Under the pieces are notes generated by a model, which did not search any database, was not told the origin of the DNA, and saw nothing but the letters and a program-made list of their open reading frames with translations. This document shows, one piece after another, positions 50,735-60,902 of a stretch of 64,000 bases of DNA (within the stretch, counting starts at the first letter, position 1; every line of letters begins with the position of its first letter). The DNA lies in the NCBI GenBank assembly GCA_044223975.1, contig JBGALI010000014.1, positions 62,001 through 126,000 on the forward strand, read 5' to 3'. The DNA comes from CAZCPB01 sp044223975 (GTDB lineage Bacteria > Planctomycetota > Phycisphaerae > Phycisphaerales > UBA1924). The translations under genes were made by a program, and so were the position numbers.

Positions 50735-52843
50735 ATGAGCCAGCACCCGATGGCTATCACCGAGCCCGATCCTCGCGCGGCGCCCGCCACGCCTTCTGAG
50801 CGTCATCGCCGGCAGGGCGGTCGGCGGCGGGTGTTTAAGATCGTCGCGCTGCTGCTCCCGCTGCTCCTGATTGGCGTGATCGAGGCCGTGCTGCGGCTGT
50901 TCGGCTTCGGTGGCTATCCCCCCACGTTTCATCCGGTCGGGAAGCTGAGCGACGGTTCGACGCTCGTGATGACCGACGTGCTCGGTCCGAACTCGTACTT
51001 CTTCGCCAACCGCTCCGAGGGCATGGCGCTCGATCCGACGGCGCTGGTCATGCCCAAGCCGCGCGGCACGGTGCGCGTGATTCTCGTCGGCGAATCGGCG
51101 GCGAAAGGGATCCCGCAACCCCGCCCGTTCCGCGCGTCGGCGTTCCTGAAGGAAATGCTGTCCGATGTGTGGCCTGACCGAACGGTCGAGGTCATCAACG
51201 TCGGCACCCCGGGGATCGCGGCGTTTCCCGTGCTCGGGATTCTGACCGAGGCGCTCGACTATCAGCCGGACTTGGTCGTGGCGTACCTGGGCAACAACGA
51301 GTTTTACGGCGCGTTCGGGGTCTCGTCCCTCCACAGCGCCGGCCGGCTTCCGTCGACCATCCGCCTGATCCGCGCGTACCACGGCACCGCGATCGGCCAA
51401 GGGATCGATCGACTGATGCGCCCCTCCGGGCCCTTGCACCAGGGCACGCTGATGGAGGCCATGGTTGGCCAGTCGCACATCGGGCCGGACGACCCGGCAC
51501 GGGCCGCGGCGGCGCGGAACCTCGAGGTGTTCGTGGGCGAGATGATCGACCGCTGCGCTGCCCGCGGCGTGCCGATCATCGTGTGCACACCCCCGGCCAA
51601 CGAGCGCGATATGGCACCCCTCGGCGAGCCCGATCTGACAGGACTGGGGGCGCCGGACCGAGACGCGATCGCGAACGCGATGAACGCCGCCAAGGACCTG
51701 CTCGCCACTGATCCTGCCGGCGCCGAGGAGGCGGCACGGCGGGCGCTCCAGATCCACCCGAATCACGCCCTGGCTCGCTTCGTGCTCGCACGCTCCCTCG
51801 CTGCGCAGCAGCGATTCCACGACGCGGCGAATGAGTTCCGCGCGTCGGTCGATCTGGACCCGATGCCGTGGCGTCCGCCGGCGTCTTCGGTGGCCGCGAT
51901 CCGGCGCGCCGCCGAATCGCGCGGTGCCGTGGTGGCCGATCTGGAGCGCGCCTTCCGTGACGCCAGCGAGGGAGGGGCGACCGGGTGGGACCTCATGGAC
52001 GACCACGTGCACCCGTCGCTCCGCGGCCAGGAGTTGGCGGCGCGCACGATCGTCCGCGCCATGTGCTCTCTGAAGTCGCCGCTGGCGATCGATCCGTCGG
52101 TGGTCGACGCTCTCCCGGATTGGCGCGCGTACGCGGAGAGGCAGGGAGTCAACCCGTACGACCTGTACGGCGTGGCGCACGCGATGCGGCTGCTGGGAGA
52201 GATCCCGTTCTTCAAGCGCAGCAATCCCGAACTGGGGGTGCGAAACGACGAGTTCTGCCGGAGGCTGGAGTCCGAGTCGCCGGCCGAGATTGTCGAGAAG
52301 CTGCGGTCGTACACCGACCCCGCCGCGCGCCTGACGGACCGGTACCCGGTCAGCGGGATGGTGGCCGCCGCTCTGTTCAGGTCCGCACGCTTTGAGGAGG
52401 CCGAACGGCTGTTCCGAGTGGCTGCTTCAAGCGTGACACCGTACGGAAGCTGGGAAATTGAACTGAAGTACTGGGCGCTCACCGCCGCGTTGCAGGCCCG
52501 GGGCGCGTTGAGCGACCAGGAAAAGCGTGTGGCGGCGGAGGCGTTGGAGCGTGGGCGGCTGATCATCGACAACAATTTCAGCACGACCGGGCAGGCCGAG
52601 CGATTCGTGGGGCTTCTGCACCAGCTTCTCGGGCAGCACCAGCTTGCCGTGCCGTACCTGGTCAAGGCTCGCGCCAAGGTCATGGAGCGCTACCGCCCCG
52701 AGACCGACCGGGCCCTGGTCATGTCGTACCTGGCCCTCGGGCAGGTTCAGCAGGCCAGGTCCGTGATCGAGGACGGTCTGCGTGCCGGCGGGCGCGATGC
52801 CGAGGAATACCGGCGGATGACCGGGTTGCTCGAGAGGCGGTGA
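50735..52843 (+). CDS. Membrane-anchored SGNH/GDSL hydrolase with TPR-like domain
   Basis: A 702-residue protein. An N-terminal anchor (IVALLLPLLLIGVIEAVLRL) follows a charged stretch. Residues 120-420 are SGNH-like: VILVGESAAKG (nucleophile Ser block), AYLGNNEFYG (block III) and MDDHVHPSLRG (catalytic Asp/His block), interrupted by a helical TPR-like segment (AEEAARRALQIHPNHALARFVLARSLA). More helical repeats occupy the C-terminal half (about 560-700). Such TPR-linked SGNH proteins are known from planctomycetes and deltaproteobacteria, probably acting on envelope acyl groups; this role is inferred. ATG 50735 has GGAG 5 nt upstream. Confidence 0.8.
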   Translation: MSQHPMAITEPDPRAAPATPSERHRRQGGRRRVFKIVALLLPLLLIGVIEAVLRLFGFGGYPPTFHPVGKLSDGSTLVMTDVLGPNSYFFANRSEGMALDPTALVMPKPRGTVRVILVGESAAKGIPQPRPFRASAFLKEMLSDVWPDRTVEVINVGTPGIAAFPVLGILTEALDYQPDLVVAYLGNNEFYGAFGVSSLHSAGRLPSTIRLIRAYHGTAIGQGIDRLMRPSGPLHQGTLMEAMVGQSHIGPDDPARAAAARNLEVFVGEMIDRCAARGVPIIVCTPPANERDMAPLGEPDLTGLGAPDRDAIANAMNAAKDLLATDPAGAEEAARRALQIHPNHALARFVLARSLAAQQRFHDAANEFRASVDLDPMPWRPPASSVAAIRRAAESRGAVVADLERAFRDASEGGATGWDLMDDHVHPSLRGQELAARTIVRAMCSLKSPLAIDPSVVDALPDWRAYAERQGVNPYDLYGVAHAMRLLGEIPFFKRSNPELGVRNDEFCRRLESESPAEIVEKLRSYTDPAARLTDRYPVSGMVAAALFRSARFEEAERLFRVAASSVTPYGSWEIELKYWALTAALQARGALSDQEKRVAAEALERGRLIIDNNFSTTGQAERFVGLLHQLLGQHQLAVPYLVKARAKVMERYRPETDRALVMSYLALGQVQQARSVIEDGLRAGGRDAEEYRRMTGLLERR

Positions 52844-52972
52844 CTTTGATGCGCGAGCGAGGAACTTGAGCGTCGTCGAATCGGGAAGAGACCGCGCGGG
52901 AGCGCGAAGGCTCGGCCGACGCGCCAGTGTTTGACGGGGCTGGGCGCCCCTTCACCCGTGGTTATGTTCGTG

Positions 52973-52987
52973 CGCCCCGTTGGGGCG
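52973..52987. terminator. Small GC hairpin between convergent genes
   Basis: CGCCCC-GTT-GGGGCG lies in the 190-bp gap between the convergent SGNH and 53034 genes. It has no T-tract, so it is at best a weak or factor-dependent stop. Confidence 0.25.
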
Positions 52988-53033
52988 AGGATGGAGCGGG
53001 ACGAGCCCGATACGCGTGGCCTGCGTGGCGTGC

Positions 53034-53609
53034 CTATTGCGAGCGTTGAATCGACGCTCTCTCGAACGCCTCGCAATTCACGCTCTGGAGCGTCAGCTCA
53101 TCGGCAGCCCAAGTGAAGGCGCTGGCGTAGTCGCTGGAGATCCGCGATAACGTCTTTGCGGCGAAGGTGCATCGAACGAGGTCGGGCGGGTTGTTGCGAC
53201 ACGCCTTCGACTTTAAGCAGAACACCAGCCAAGGCTCGGTCCTTGCCCGGCAATCGACGAACAGGTCGATTGCCGCGTCGAATTGGGCGCGCTCGAGGCC
53301 TGGGGACACCAGGAGCGAGTCGGTGAGCGCGACGGAGGCGTAGTTCATCGCCCATCGCAGGTCTTCATCACCGACCGATCGTCCCGCGGTACGCATCGCG
53401 GTCATCGCGGCTTCACGCTGAGACCGATCGCGAGATAGGAGAAACTTGCCGGTCACGCCTGGCGTGTAAGTCGCCGGGTCGATGTTCCCTGTTCTTGGAA
53501 GCGGCGAGAACAGGTCGTGAATGCCCGAGGCCTGTGTCCAGAAGAAAATCAGTACGAACAGGCCGACAAAGCCAAGTCCGGTCCACTTGATCGTGTCACG
53601 CGTGGCCAT
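53034..53609 (-). CDS. Single-helix membrane protein with Cys-rich soluble part, unknown function
   Basis: A 191-residue protein beginning with MATRDTIKWTGLGFVGLFVLIFFW, a membrane anchor, followed by a mostly helical domain. Four cysteines (FVDCRAR, FCLKSKACRNNPP, VRCTF, VNCEAF) could form two disulfides outside the cytoplasm. I recognise no family. ATG 53609 is preferred because GGAG lies 9 nt upstream; an upstream GTG (53633) is possible. It lies 43 bp downstream of mqnE on the same strand, so it may be cotranscribed. Confidence 0.6.
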   Translation of the reverse strand: MATRDTIKWTGLGFVGLFVLIFFWTQASGIHDLFSPLPRTGNIDPATYTPGVTGKFLLSRDRSQREAAMTAMRTAGRSVGDEDLRWAMNYASVALTDSLLVSPGLERAQFDAAIDLFVDCRARTEPWLVFCLKSKACRNNPPDLVRCTFAAKTLSRISSDYASAFTWAADELTLQSVNCEAFERASIQRSQ

Positions 53610-53651
53610 CACGTACGCTCCGACCGCGATCACTGGGCCTTGGGTGTCGAC

Positions 53652-55214
53652 TCAACCTTGGACCGACCATCGCACCCCATCGCGCTTCACGCGCCTGTAC
53701 ACCGTGTCCCTCTCCACCGGCTCGAACCCCGCCTCCCGGATCGCCTTCTCCAGCGTCCATACGCTGACTTCCTGGTGGGTGCTGCTGCCGCCAACTTTGG
53801 TGATGTCGTACCAGATGACGGTGCCGTCGATGTCGTCGGCGCCGTTCTGGAGCATCAGCTGCGCCATCGGCAGCGTCTGCATGATCCAGAAGGCTTTGAC
53901 GTGCGGGAAGTTGTCGAGCATCAGGCGGGCGATGGCGAGGGTGCGGAGGTTTTCGAGGCCGCTGGGGCCCGGGAGGTGTTCGAGTTCGCAGCCGTCGGGG
54001 AAGAAGGGGAGGGGGATGATGGTTTGGTAGTAACCGGGAAGTGCCGCAGTGACGGAGTGACGGAGTGACGGAGTGGGGGAGGGCTGAGACGGCGAAACGG
54101 AGAGACGGTGAGACGGTGATGAAGGCTGATTAGGAGATGAGGTGAGCGGGTGATGAGGTGAGGGGGAACCGAAGGTGAGGTGTTCGGGGAGTGGGGCGCC
54201 CGGGCGTGTGAGGGTGATCACCGGGGCATCGGAGGACTCGGCGCGATAGCCGAGGTGGCCGGACTCGGTTCCTTCACTCGCCGCATCCCACTTCGTGCCT
54301 TCGTGCCTTCGTGCCTCCGTGCCTTCGCCAACACCCGTGTATCCCAGGCGGGCCAAGGCTTCGTCCTGGGCCCGACGCAGCATTTCCATGTGCACGAGCC
54401 GGTCGCGGCGTTGTTCGATGTGGCCGTAGAGGATGGTGGCGTTGGTGTTGAGGCCGAGCTCGTGGGCGGTGCGGTGGACATCGAGCCAGACATCGGAGCG
54501 GATCTTGCCTTTGAAGGCTTCGTCGTGGACGCGGTCGTCGAAGACTTCGGCGCCGCCGCCGGGAAGAGAGCCGAGGCCGGCGTCCTTGAGCTTGGAAAGG
54601 ACGTAGCGGAGTGCGTCCCGGCGGGCGGCGCGGCCTTCTTCGCCGGGGAGGCTGGCGCCCTTGTAGACCTTGGCGATGCGCGCCAGGTGGACGATCTCGA
54701 CGGCGGTGAAGGCTTTGACGTGGAGGTCGGAGCCGAGGCGCTTGGCTTCATCCCGGATGGTGGAGATGAGGTCGGTGTAGTAGGAGAAGGGGAGCGTGGG
54801 GTGCAGGCCGCCGACGGAGTGGATCTCGGTGGCGCCGGCCTCGACGGCCTTGCGGGCCTCTTCGCGGACGTAGTCCATGTCGCGGGTGTAGGACTTTTCG
54901 TCCCCTGCCTTGGCGTAGAACTCGCAGAACTTGCACGAGAGGGCGCAGATGTTGGAGTAGTTGAGGTGGCGGTTGATGTTGTAGTAGGCGTTGCTGCCGT
55001 GGAGTTGGCGGCGAACCTGGTCGGCCATTTCGAGGACGGACCAGAGGTCGGGGGTGGTGAAGAGGAGTTCGCCGTCGTCGAGGGTGAGGCGCTCGCTGCG
55101 GGATAACTTGGCGCGGATGGGGTCGAGGCGGTCGTCGCGGCGGGGGCCGGGGCGGCGGCTGGGGGAGGGGAGGTCAGGGTGGGGGCGGGCATCGGGACTC
55201 CGCGAAAGTTTCAC
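53652..55214 (-). CDS. mqnE: Aminofutalosine synthase (radical SAM) with large insertion
   Basis: Radical SAM enzyme of the futalosine menaquinone route, joining SAM and the enolpyruvyl benzoate product of MqnA. Motifs: NYSNICALSCKFCEF with the CxxxCxxC cluster (Cys90, 94, 97), IHSVGGLHPTLPF, VKAFTAVEI, GLGSLPGGGAEVF, ATILYGHIEQRRDRL and DNFPHVKAFWIM. Between QDE and FQTIIPLPF, where other MqnE proteins have 2-4 residues, residues 286-393 are an insertion of ~108 low-complexity residues encoded by 8-bp tandem repeats. Usual length is about 380; this is 520. GTG 55214 is the start; ATGs near it are out of frame. The insertion has no stop in this frame. Confidence 0.92.
   Translation of the reverse strand: MKLSRSPDARPHPDLPSPSRRPGPRRDDRLDPIRAKLSRSERLTLDDGELLFTTPDLWSVLEMADQVRRQLHGSNAYYNINRHLNYSNICALSCKFCEFYAKAGDEKSYTRDMDYVREEARKAVEAGATEIHSVGGLHPTLPFSYYTDLISTIRDEAKRLGSDLHVKAFTAVEIVHLARIAKVYKGASLPGEEGRAARRDALRYVLSKLKDAGLGSLPGGGAEVFDDRVHDEAFKGKIRSDVWLDVHRTAHELGLNTNATILYGHIEQRRDRLVHMEMLRRAQDEALARLGYTGVGEGTEARRHEGTKWDAASEGTESGHLGYRAESSDAPVITLTRPGAPLPEHLTFGSPSPHHPLTSSPNQPSSPSHRLSVSPSQPSPTPSLRHSVTAALPGYYQTIIPLPFFPDGCELEHLPGPSGLENLRTLAIARLMLDNFPHVKAFWIMQTLPMAQLMLQNGADDIDGTVIWYDITKVGGSSTHQEVSVWTLEKAIREAGFEPVERDTVYRRVKRDGVRWSVQG
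54036..54359. repeat. Repeat-derived insertion inside mqnE (four octamer-periodic blocks)
   Basis: Within 324 bp of coding DNA four blocks have strict 8-bp periodicity: AGTGACGG x3.5 (54048-54075), nGAnACGG x4 (54085-54116), AGGTGAGn-type x4 (54132-54163) and CTTCGTGC x4 with one change (54291-54322). The last resembles the unit of the intergenic array at 36841. The encoded residues are Ser/Pro/His-rich, unlike the flanking enzyme. Confidence 0.9.
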
Positions 55215-55290
55215 TCTAGACTGAAAGGTGCCTGAGGATAGGGCCAAAGCGGTGGCGCGGGCGCACACGCTTTGATCGAGGGGAGTCAAC

Positions 55291-55788
55291 ATGAGTCTGG
55301 TAACGCGCGATGCGGCCCGGCCCCCGGCGTTCAGCCTTTCCGCCACGGCGGTGCGGCTGGCAATCGGCGTGGCGTTTCTCTCGGCGTTTGCGCAAGGGGC
55401 GGTGTTGTTGACTTGCGCGGCGGTGGGGGGCAGCCGCGGCATGGTGACCGTGCTGCACCGGGCGATGCCCGCGTACGACGTGGCGGCGTGGTGGTACCCG
55501 ATGCGCGGGGTGTGGGGCCTGGCGATCACGCTGATGGAAGCTGCGACGGTGGTGGCGGCGATCGTGATGAGCACGTCGCGCTCGACGCTGCGGCGGCGCT
55601 TCGGACTGGTGGTGATGGTGGCGTGGGGCGCGTACTGGGCGTTTGCGATCGGGCGCGTGGCGTGGTTCACGCGCGATGGGGTGGATGCGGTGCTGGCGGG
55701 ACTCAGCGTGCTGGCGCTGGTCTGCCAGGGCGCGGTGGGCGCGCGGTGGTGGAGCGAGGGGCCGATGGCGGCGCGGCGGGCGGCGTGA
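55291..55788 (+). CDS. Four-helix membrane protein, unknown function
   Basis: A 165-residue protein with four hydrophobic segments (VRLAIGVAFLSAFAQGAVLL, GVWGLAITLMEAATVVAAIVM, RFGLVVMVAWGAYWAFAIG, AVLAGLSVLALVCQGAVGA) and a short polar start. No family recognised. GAGGGGAG 8 nt before ATG 55291 is among the best ribosome binding sites in the window. It diverges from mqnE, whose upstream region it shares, and converges with the kinase gene. Confidence 0.7.
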   Translation: MSLVTRDAARPPAFSLSATAVRLAIGVAFLSAFAQGAVLLTCAAVGGSRGMVTVLHRAMPAYDVAAWWYPMRGVWGLAITLMEAATVVAAIVMSTSRSTLRRRFGLVVMVAWGAYWAFAIGRVAWFTRDGVDAVLAGLSVLALVCQGAVGARWWSEGPMAARRAA

Positions 55789-55793
55789 GCGTG

Positions 55794-58397
55794 TTACTTC
55801 TTGTCGGGGAGAAGTGAGCGGGCCTTCCACTCGGCGGCCTTGGCGGCGTTGCCTTGCTTTTCGTAGAAGGCGGAAAAGGAAGCCGCGTGCTTGCGGGCGC
55901 GGTCGTGGTCGGGGCCGAGGCTCTTGATGATGATGTCGTAGCCTTCGGTGTAGAGCTTCTCGGCCTGGTTGGGCTGGTTCATGGCGGCGAGGCAGTCGGC
56001 GACGTAGCCACAGGAGCAGCCGATCATCCAGTGGTCGGGGGGGAGGGCCTTGCGGAGTCCGTCGAGCGTGCCGCTGAGGTAGGGGTAGGCCTCTTCGGGG
56101 CGGTGCTCGTCGAGGATGAGCAGGCCGAGGTTGTTCATGGAGATGAGCGTGTCGCGGTTGCCGGGGCCGACGACGCGCCGGCGGGTGTCCAAGACGGCGC
56201 GGTAGATGCGTTCGGCCTCTTCAAGGCGGGCGGTAGCGTGGAGCAACTGGGCGAGGTTGTTCTGGTAGCTGAGGGTGGTGGGGTGGTCGGGACCGAGGGT
56301 GCGCGTGGCGCGATCGACGACCTGGCGGCGGATCGCTTCGGCGTCGGTGTTCTTCCCCTGCTCGTGGAGGATCTGGGCGAGCATGCTCTGGGAGATCAGG
56401 GCGTCGGGGTGTTCGGGGCCGAAGATCCGGTCCTTGGAGGTCACGACGTCGCGTGCGATGCGCTCGGCGGCGTCGAGGTTGCCGAGCGTGCGGAGGATCG
56501 AGGCATGGATGCTCTTGGCCTCGAGGGTCTTGGTGTCGGTGTCGCCGAGGTACTGGATCGCGAGGCGCGAGTTCTCTTCGGCGACTGCCGCGGCGTCCTT
56601 CAGCCGTCCCTGCTGGTCGAGGAGGTCGGCGAGGGAGTTGCGGGTGTCGATGGTGTCGCGGGCGCCTTGGCCGAGGAGTTTTTCCTGACCGGCGAGAGCC
56701 TCGCGGACGGTGCGTTCGGCGCTGGCGGCGTCGTCGTTGCGCTGGTAGGCGAAGGCGAGCATGCTCAGCGAGGCGAGGGTGTCGGCGTTGGCCTCGCCGT
56801 AGAGGGCGCGGCGGCCGGCGACGGCGCGTTCGAGGAGGGTCCGGGCCTCGGCGAACTTTCCGGAAGAGAGCAGCGCGGCGCCCAGGTTGTGAGCGGTCTG
56901 GAGTGATTCCTTGTCGCTCGGTCCGACGGTCGAGTCGAGCAGGGCGAGCGTGCGGCGGAACTCGCGTTCGGCCTCGGTGGTCTTGCCGAGCACGTGGTAG
57001 GCCTCACCGAGGATCTCGCGGACGGAGGCTTCCACCGAGGGCTGGTCCTTGAGTTCGTCGCCGACGCGTCCGGCGGCGGTGTCGAGAATCTCGCGGACGG
57101 TGATCTCGCGGCCCTGGGCGGTGTTGGGGTCGACGGCGCCGAACATGCCGGCGACGAACTCGAGCGCGGCTCGGGACTTGGCGGATTCGCGTCCGGCGTC
57201 GGCCCGCGCGGTCTCGGCGATGGCGCGCTGCTGGTCGGCGCGGCGGTAGAGAACGGAGGTGGTGACCAGGCCGCCGGTGAGCAGGAGGAGGAACGCCGCG
57301 GCAATGCTCACGCCGAAGCGGTGCTTGCGGATGAACTTGCGGGCGCGGTAGGTGGCGCTCGGGGGGCTGGCCAGGACGGGCTCTTCGGCGAGGTAGCGTT
57401 CGACATCACCGGCCAGGGCGCTGGGGGACTCGTACCGCCGGGTGCGGTCCTTGTCCAGGGCCTTCATGGTGATCCAGTCGAGCTCGCCGCGGACGACGCG
57501 CCTCAGGCCGTCGGTGCTGGTGCGGCGGCGGTGGGCGATCTCTTCACTGGCGGCGCGCTGGGCGACGATGCTGAGGCGGGTGCTGGGGTTGGGCGGGTCC
57601 ACATCGCGGATGATGCGGGCGATCTCGGCAAAGCCGGCCTTGCGGAGCTGGCCGGGGTCGAAGGGGAGCAGGCCGGTCAAGAGCTCGTAGAGCATGACGC
57701 CCAGCGAGTAGACGTCGGTGCGCGTGTCGGCGTCGAGTCCTCCGGTGCCGGCCTGCTCGGGGCTCATGTACTCGGGCGTGCCGATCATCAGGCCGGCCTG
57801 GGTGTGGACGGTCGAGCCGGTGAGGCGCTGGGTGAGGGCCTTGGCGATGCCGAAGTCGATGACCTTCACGACGGGCGCGTTGTCGACGAGGGCGACGAGC
57901 ACGTTGGAGGGCTTGAGGTCGCGGTGGATGATGCCGCGCTGGTGGGCGTGCTGCACGGCGCGGCAGGCTTCGATAAAGAGCTTGAGGCGCTCGGGGGTGC
58001 CGAGGCGCGCCGAGTCGCAGTAGTCGGTGATGGGGACGCCCTGCACGTACTCCATGGCGAAGTACGGGCGGCCCTGGGTGGTCATGCCCGCGTCGAAGAT
58101 CTTGGCGATGCCGGGGTGGTCCATGAGCGCGAGGGCCTGGCGCTCGGTCTCGAAGCGGGCGATGACCTCGGCGCTGTCCATACCGGCCTTGAGCACCTTG
58201 AGGGCGACGCGCCGGCGCACGGGTTCGCGCTGGTCGGCCAGGTAGACGATGCCGAAGCCGCCCTCGCCGAGCTTCTCCAGCACGCGGTAAGGGCCGATCT
58301 GCACATCGATCGGGGCGGTGCCTGGGTCGGACCCATGCGGGGGCGGGGGCCAAGACGAATCGTCGAAAGGTTGCGTCGGGCTGTTATGGTCGGGCAT
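55794..58397 (-). CDS. Ser/Thr protein kinase with C-terminal TPR (kinesin-light-chain-like) repeats
   Basis: An 867-residue protein of a class abundant in planctomycetes. The kinase domain (about 40-320) has LGEGGFGIVYLADQ (P-loop), VALKVLK, IIHRDLKPSN (catalytic loop), VIDFGIAK (DFG) and GTPEYMSPEQ; it is intact. A membrane helix (ISIAAAFLLLLTGGLVTTSVLY-type) near residue 382 splits it from a C-terminal half with about ten TPR_10 repeats carrying the phrase GPDHPTT/GPEHPDAL. Such proteins are thought to place phosphorylation under control of protein binding outside the cytoplasm. ATG 58397 follows TATCGA by 9 nt and lacks a Shine-Dalgarno. Confidence 0.93.
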   Translation of the reverse strand: MPDHNSPTQPFDDSSWPPPPHGSDPGTAPIDVQIGPYRVLEKLGEGGFGIVYLADQREPVRRRVALKVLKAGMDSAEVIARFETERQALALMDHPGIAKIFDAGMTTQGRPYFAMEYVQGVPITDYCDSARLGTPERLKLFIEACRAVQHAHQRGIIHRDLKPSNVLVALVDNAPVVKVIDFGIAKALTQRLTGSTVHTQAGLMIGTPEYMSPEQAGTGGLDADTRTDVYSLGVMLYELLTGLLPFDPGQLRKAGFAEIARIIRDVDPPNPSTRLSIVAQRAASEEIAHRRRTSTDGLRRVVRGELDWITMKALDKDRTRRYESPSALAGDVERYLAEEPVLASPPSATYRARKFIRKHRFGVSIAAAFLLLLTGGLVTTSVLYRRADQQRAIAETARADAGRESAKSRAALEFVAGMFGAVDPNTAQGREITVREILDTAAGRVGDELKDQPSVEASVREILGEAYHVLGKTTEAEREFRRTLALLDSTVGPSDKESLQTAHNLGAALLSSGKFAEARTLLERAVAGRRALYGEANADTLASLSMLAFAYQRNDDAASAERTVREALAGQEKLLGQGARDTIDTRNSLADLLDQQGRLKDAAAVAEENSRLAIQYLGDTDTKTLEAKSIHASILRTLGNLDAAERIARDVVTSKDRIFGPEHPDALISQSMLAQILHEQGKNTDAEAIRRQVVDRATRTLGPDHPTTLSYQNNLAQLLHATARLEEAERIYRAVLDTRRRVVGPGNRDTLISMNNLGLLILDEHRPEEAYPYLSGTLDGLRKALPPDHWMIGCSCGYVADCLAAMNQPNQAEKLYTEGYDIIIKSLGPDHDRARKHAASFSAFYEKQGNAAKAAEWKARSLLPDKK

Positions 58398-58448
58398 GGC
58401 TTTGGGTCGATAGTAAGCGGGGATTGCGTTTCGCCCCGGTACCATCCC

Positions 58449-58467
58449 GCCTGCCAGAACGGCAGGC
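58449..58467. other. Hairpin in the kinase-dnaK intergenic region
   Basis: A perfect 7-bp stem GCCTGCC-AGAAC-GGCAGGC in the 205-bp gap between the divergent kinase gene and dnaK. Function unknown. No CIRCE element (TTAGCACTC-N9-GAGTGCTAA) is present, so an HrcA-type control of dnaK is not supported. Confidence 0.35.
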
Positions 58468-58602
58468 CGGCCGGGTCCCCGCCAAACAATGACGCCCCCC
58501 GCGCTGTCCAACGACGTCCCTCGCGCCGGTGGCGTATGCTGGGATGACGCGTGCCGCATGGCACCGAGGTTGCATTAAAGGGGGACATCGGAGGTTAGCC
58601 GC

Positions 58603-60534
<1,932 letters not shown>

Positions 60535-60564
60535 TCCGCGCCAAGAACATCCTGAACGCATCCC

Positions 60565-60594
60565 GCCCCCGGCACGAGCCGGGGGCTTTTTTTT
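60565..60594 (+). terminator. Rho-independent terminator of dnaK
   Basis: A perfect 9-bp stem (60565-60573 with 60578-60586), ACGA loop and eight T residues. It lies 30 bp after the dnaK stop and is the best terminator in the window. Confidence 0.95.
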
Positions 60595-60646
60595 CCCCGA
60601 CAGCAGAAAATCCGGTCCGCAGCGCGCACGGCGGGGGGATTTCGGG

Positions 60647-60880
60647 CTCTCTCCGGGTGCGGACGGAGAGAGTCGGGTTTCGACATTCGCGAGCACACTG
60701 TGCACGGGACGGGCCGCCGGGAGGGCGTTGAAGAGAGATCGCACGGCCCGTGCGAGCCGAGCGGCACGAGCGATCGTGCCGCTCGGATTCCGGCCCTTCC
60801 CCCCGTGGGCCGTGAAACGCGTCGGGCCGCCGCGGGGGCGGGTGGGACCCCGGGGCGGCCCCGACGCGCGCCGTGGCGCG
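60647..60880. other. Hairpin-dense intergenic region, candidate structured RNA
   Basis: Fills the 308-bp gap between the dnaK terminator and comB. Four strong stems: 60647-60655/60664-60672 (9 bp, perfect), 60739-60746/60748-60755 (8 bp, perfect), 60757-60769/60774-60786 (13 bp, perfect, GCGA loop) and 60818-60831/60854-60868 (14 bp with one bulge). A fifth, 60867-60872/60875-60880, overlaps the base of the fourth. Also GCACGGG (60702-60708) can pair with CCCGTGC (60747-60753), which would break the second stem. GCGA is a GNRA loop only on the plus strand, pointing to a plus-strand RNA. The stems lie upstream of the proposed comB hexamer at 60892. Confidence 0.5.
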
Positions 60881-60891
60881 GCGCCCGCGAG

Positions 60892-60897
60892 TATGCT
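60892..60897 (+). promoter_or_regulatory. Putative -10 hexamer TATGCT for comB
   Basis: TATGCT ends 5 nt before ATG 60903. If it is the promoter, comB is leaderless and the upstream hairpins belong to a separate RNA or to DNA. Confidence 0.45.
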
Positions 60898-60902
60898 TGG
60901 GG

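Noticed and set aside
54218..55192. Alternative ATG-started minus-strand frame over mqnE
   Set aside because: Ser/Pro/Thr-rich shadow of the radical SAM gene; the frame with CxxxCxxC and the other MqnE motifs starts at GTG 55214.
58398..58602. CIRCE/HrcA operator upstream of dnaK
   Set aside because: No TTAGCACTC-N9-GAGTGCTAA-like repeat is present; the only inverted repeat there has another sequence.
60595..60902. tmRNA, SRP RNA, RNase P RNA or 6S RNA in the dnaK-comB gap
   Set aside because: None of the conserved cores I know (for example GGAAGGAAGCA-type SRP loop or the RNase P GAGGAAAGTCC-like core) can be found.
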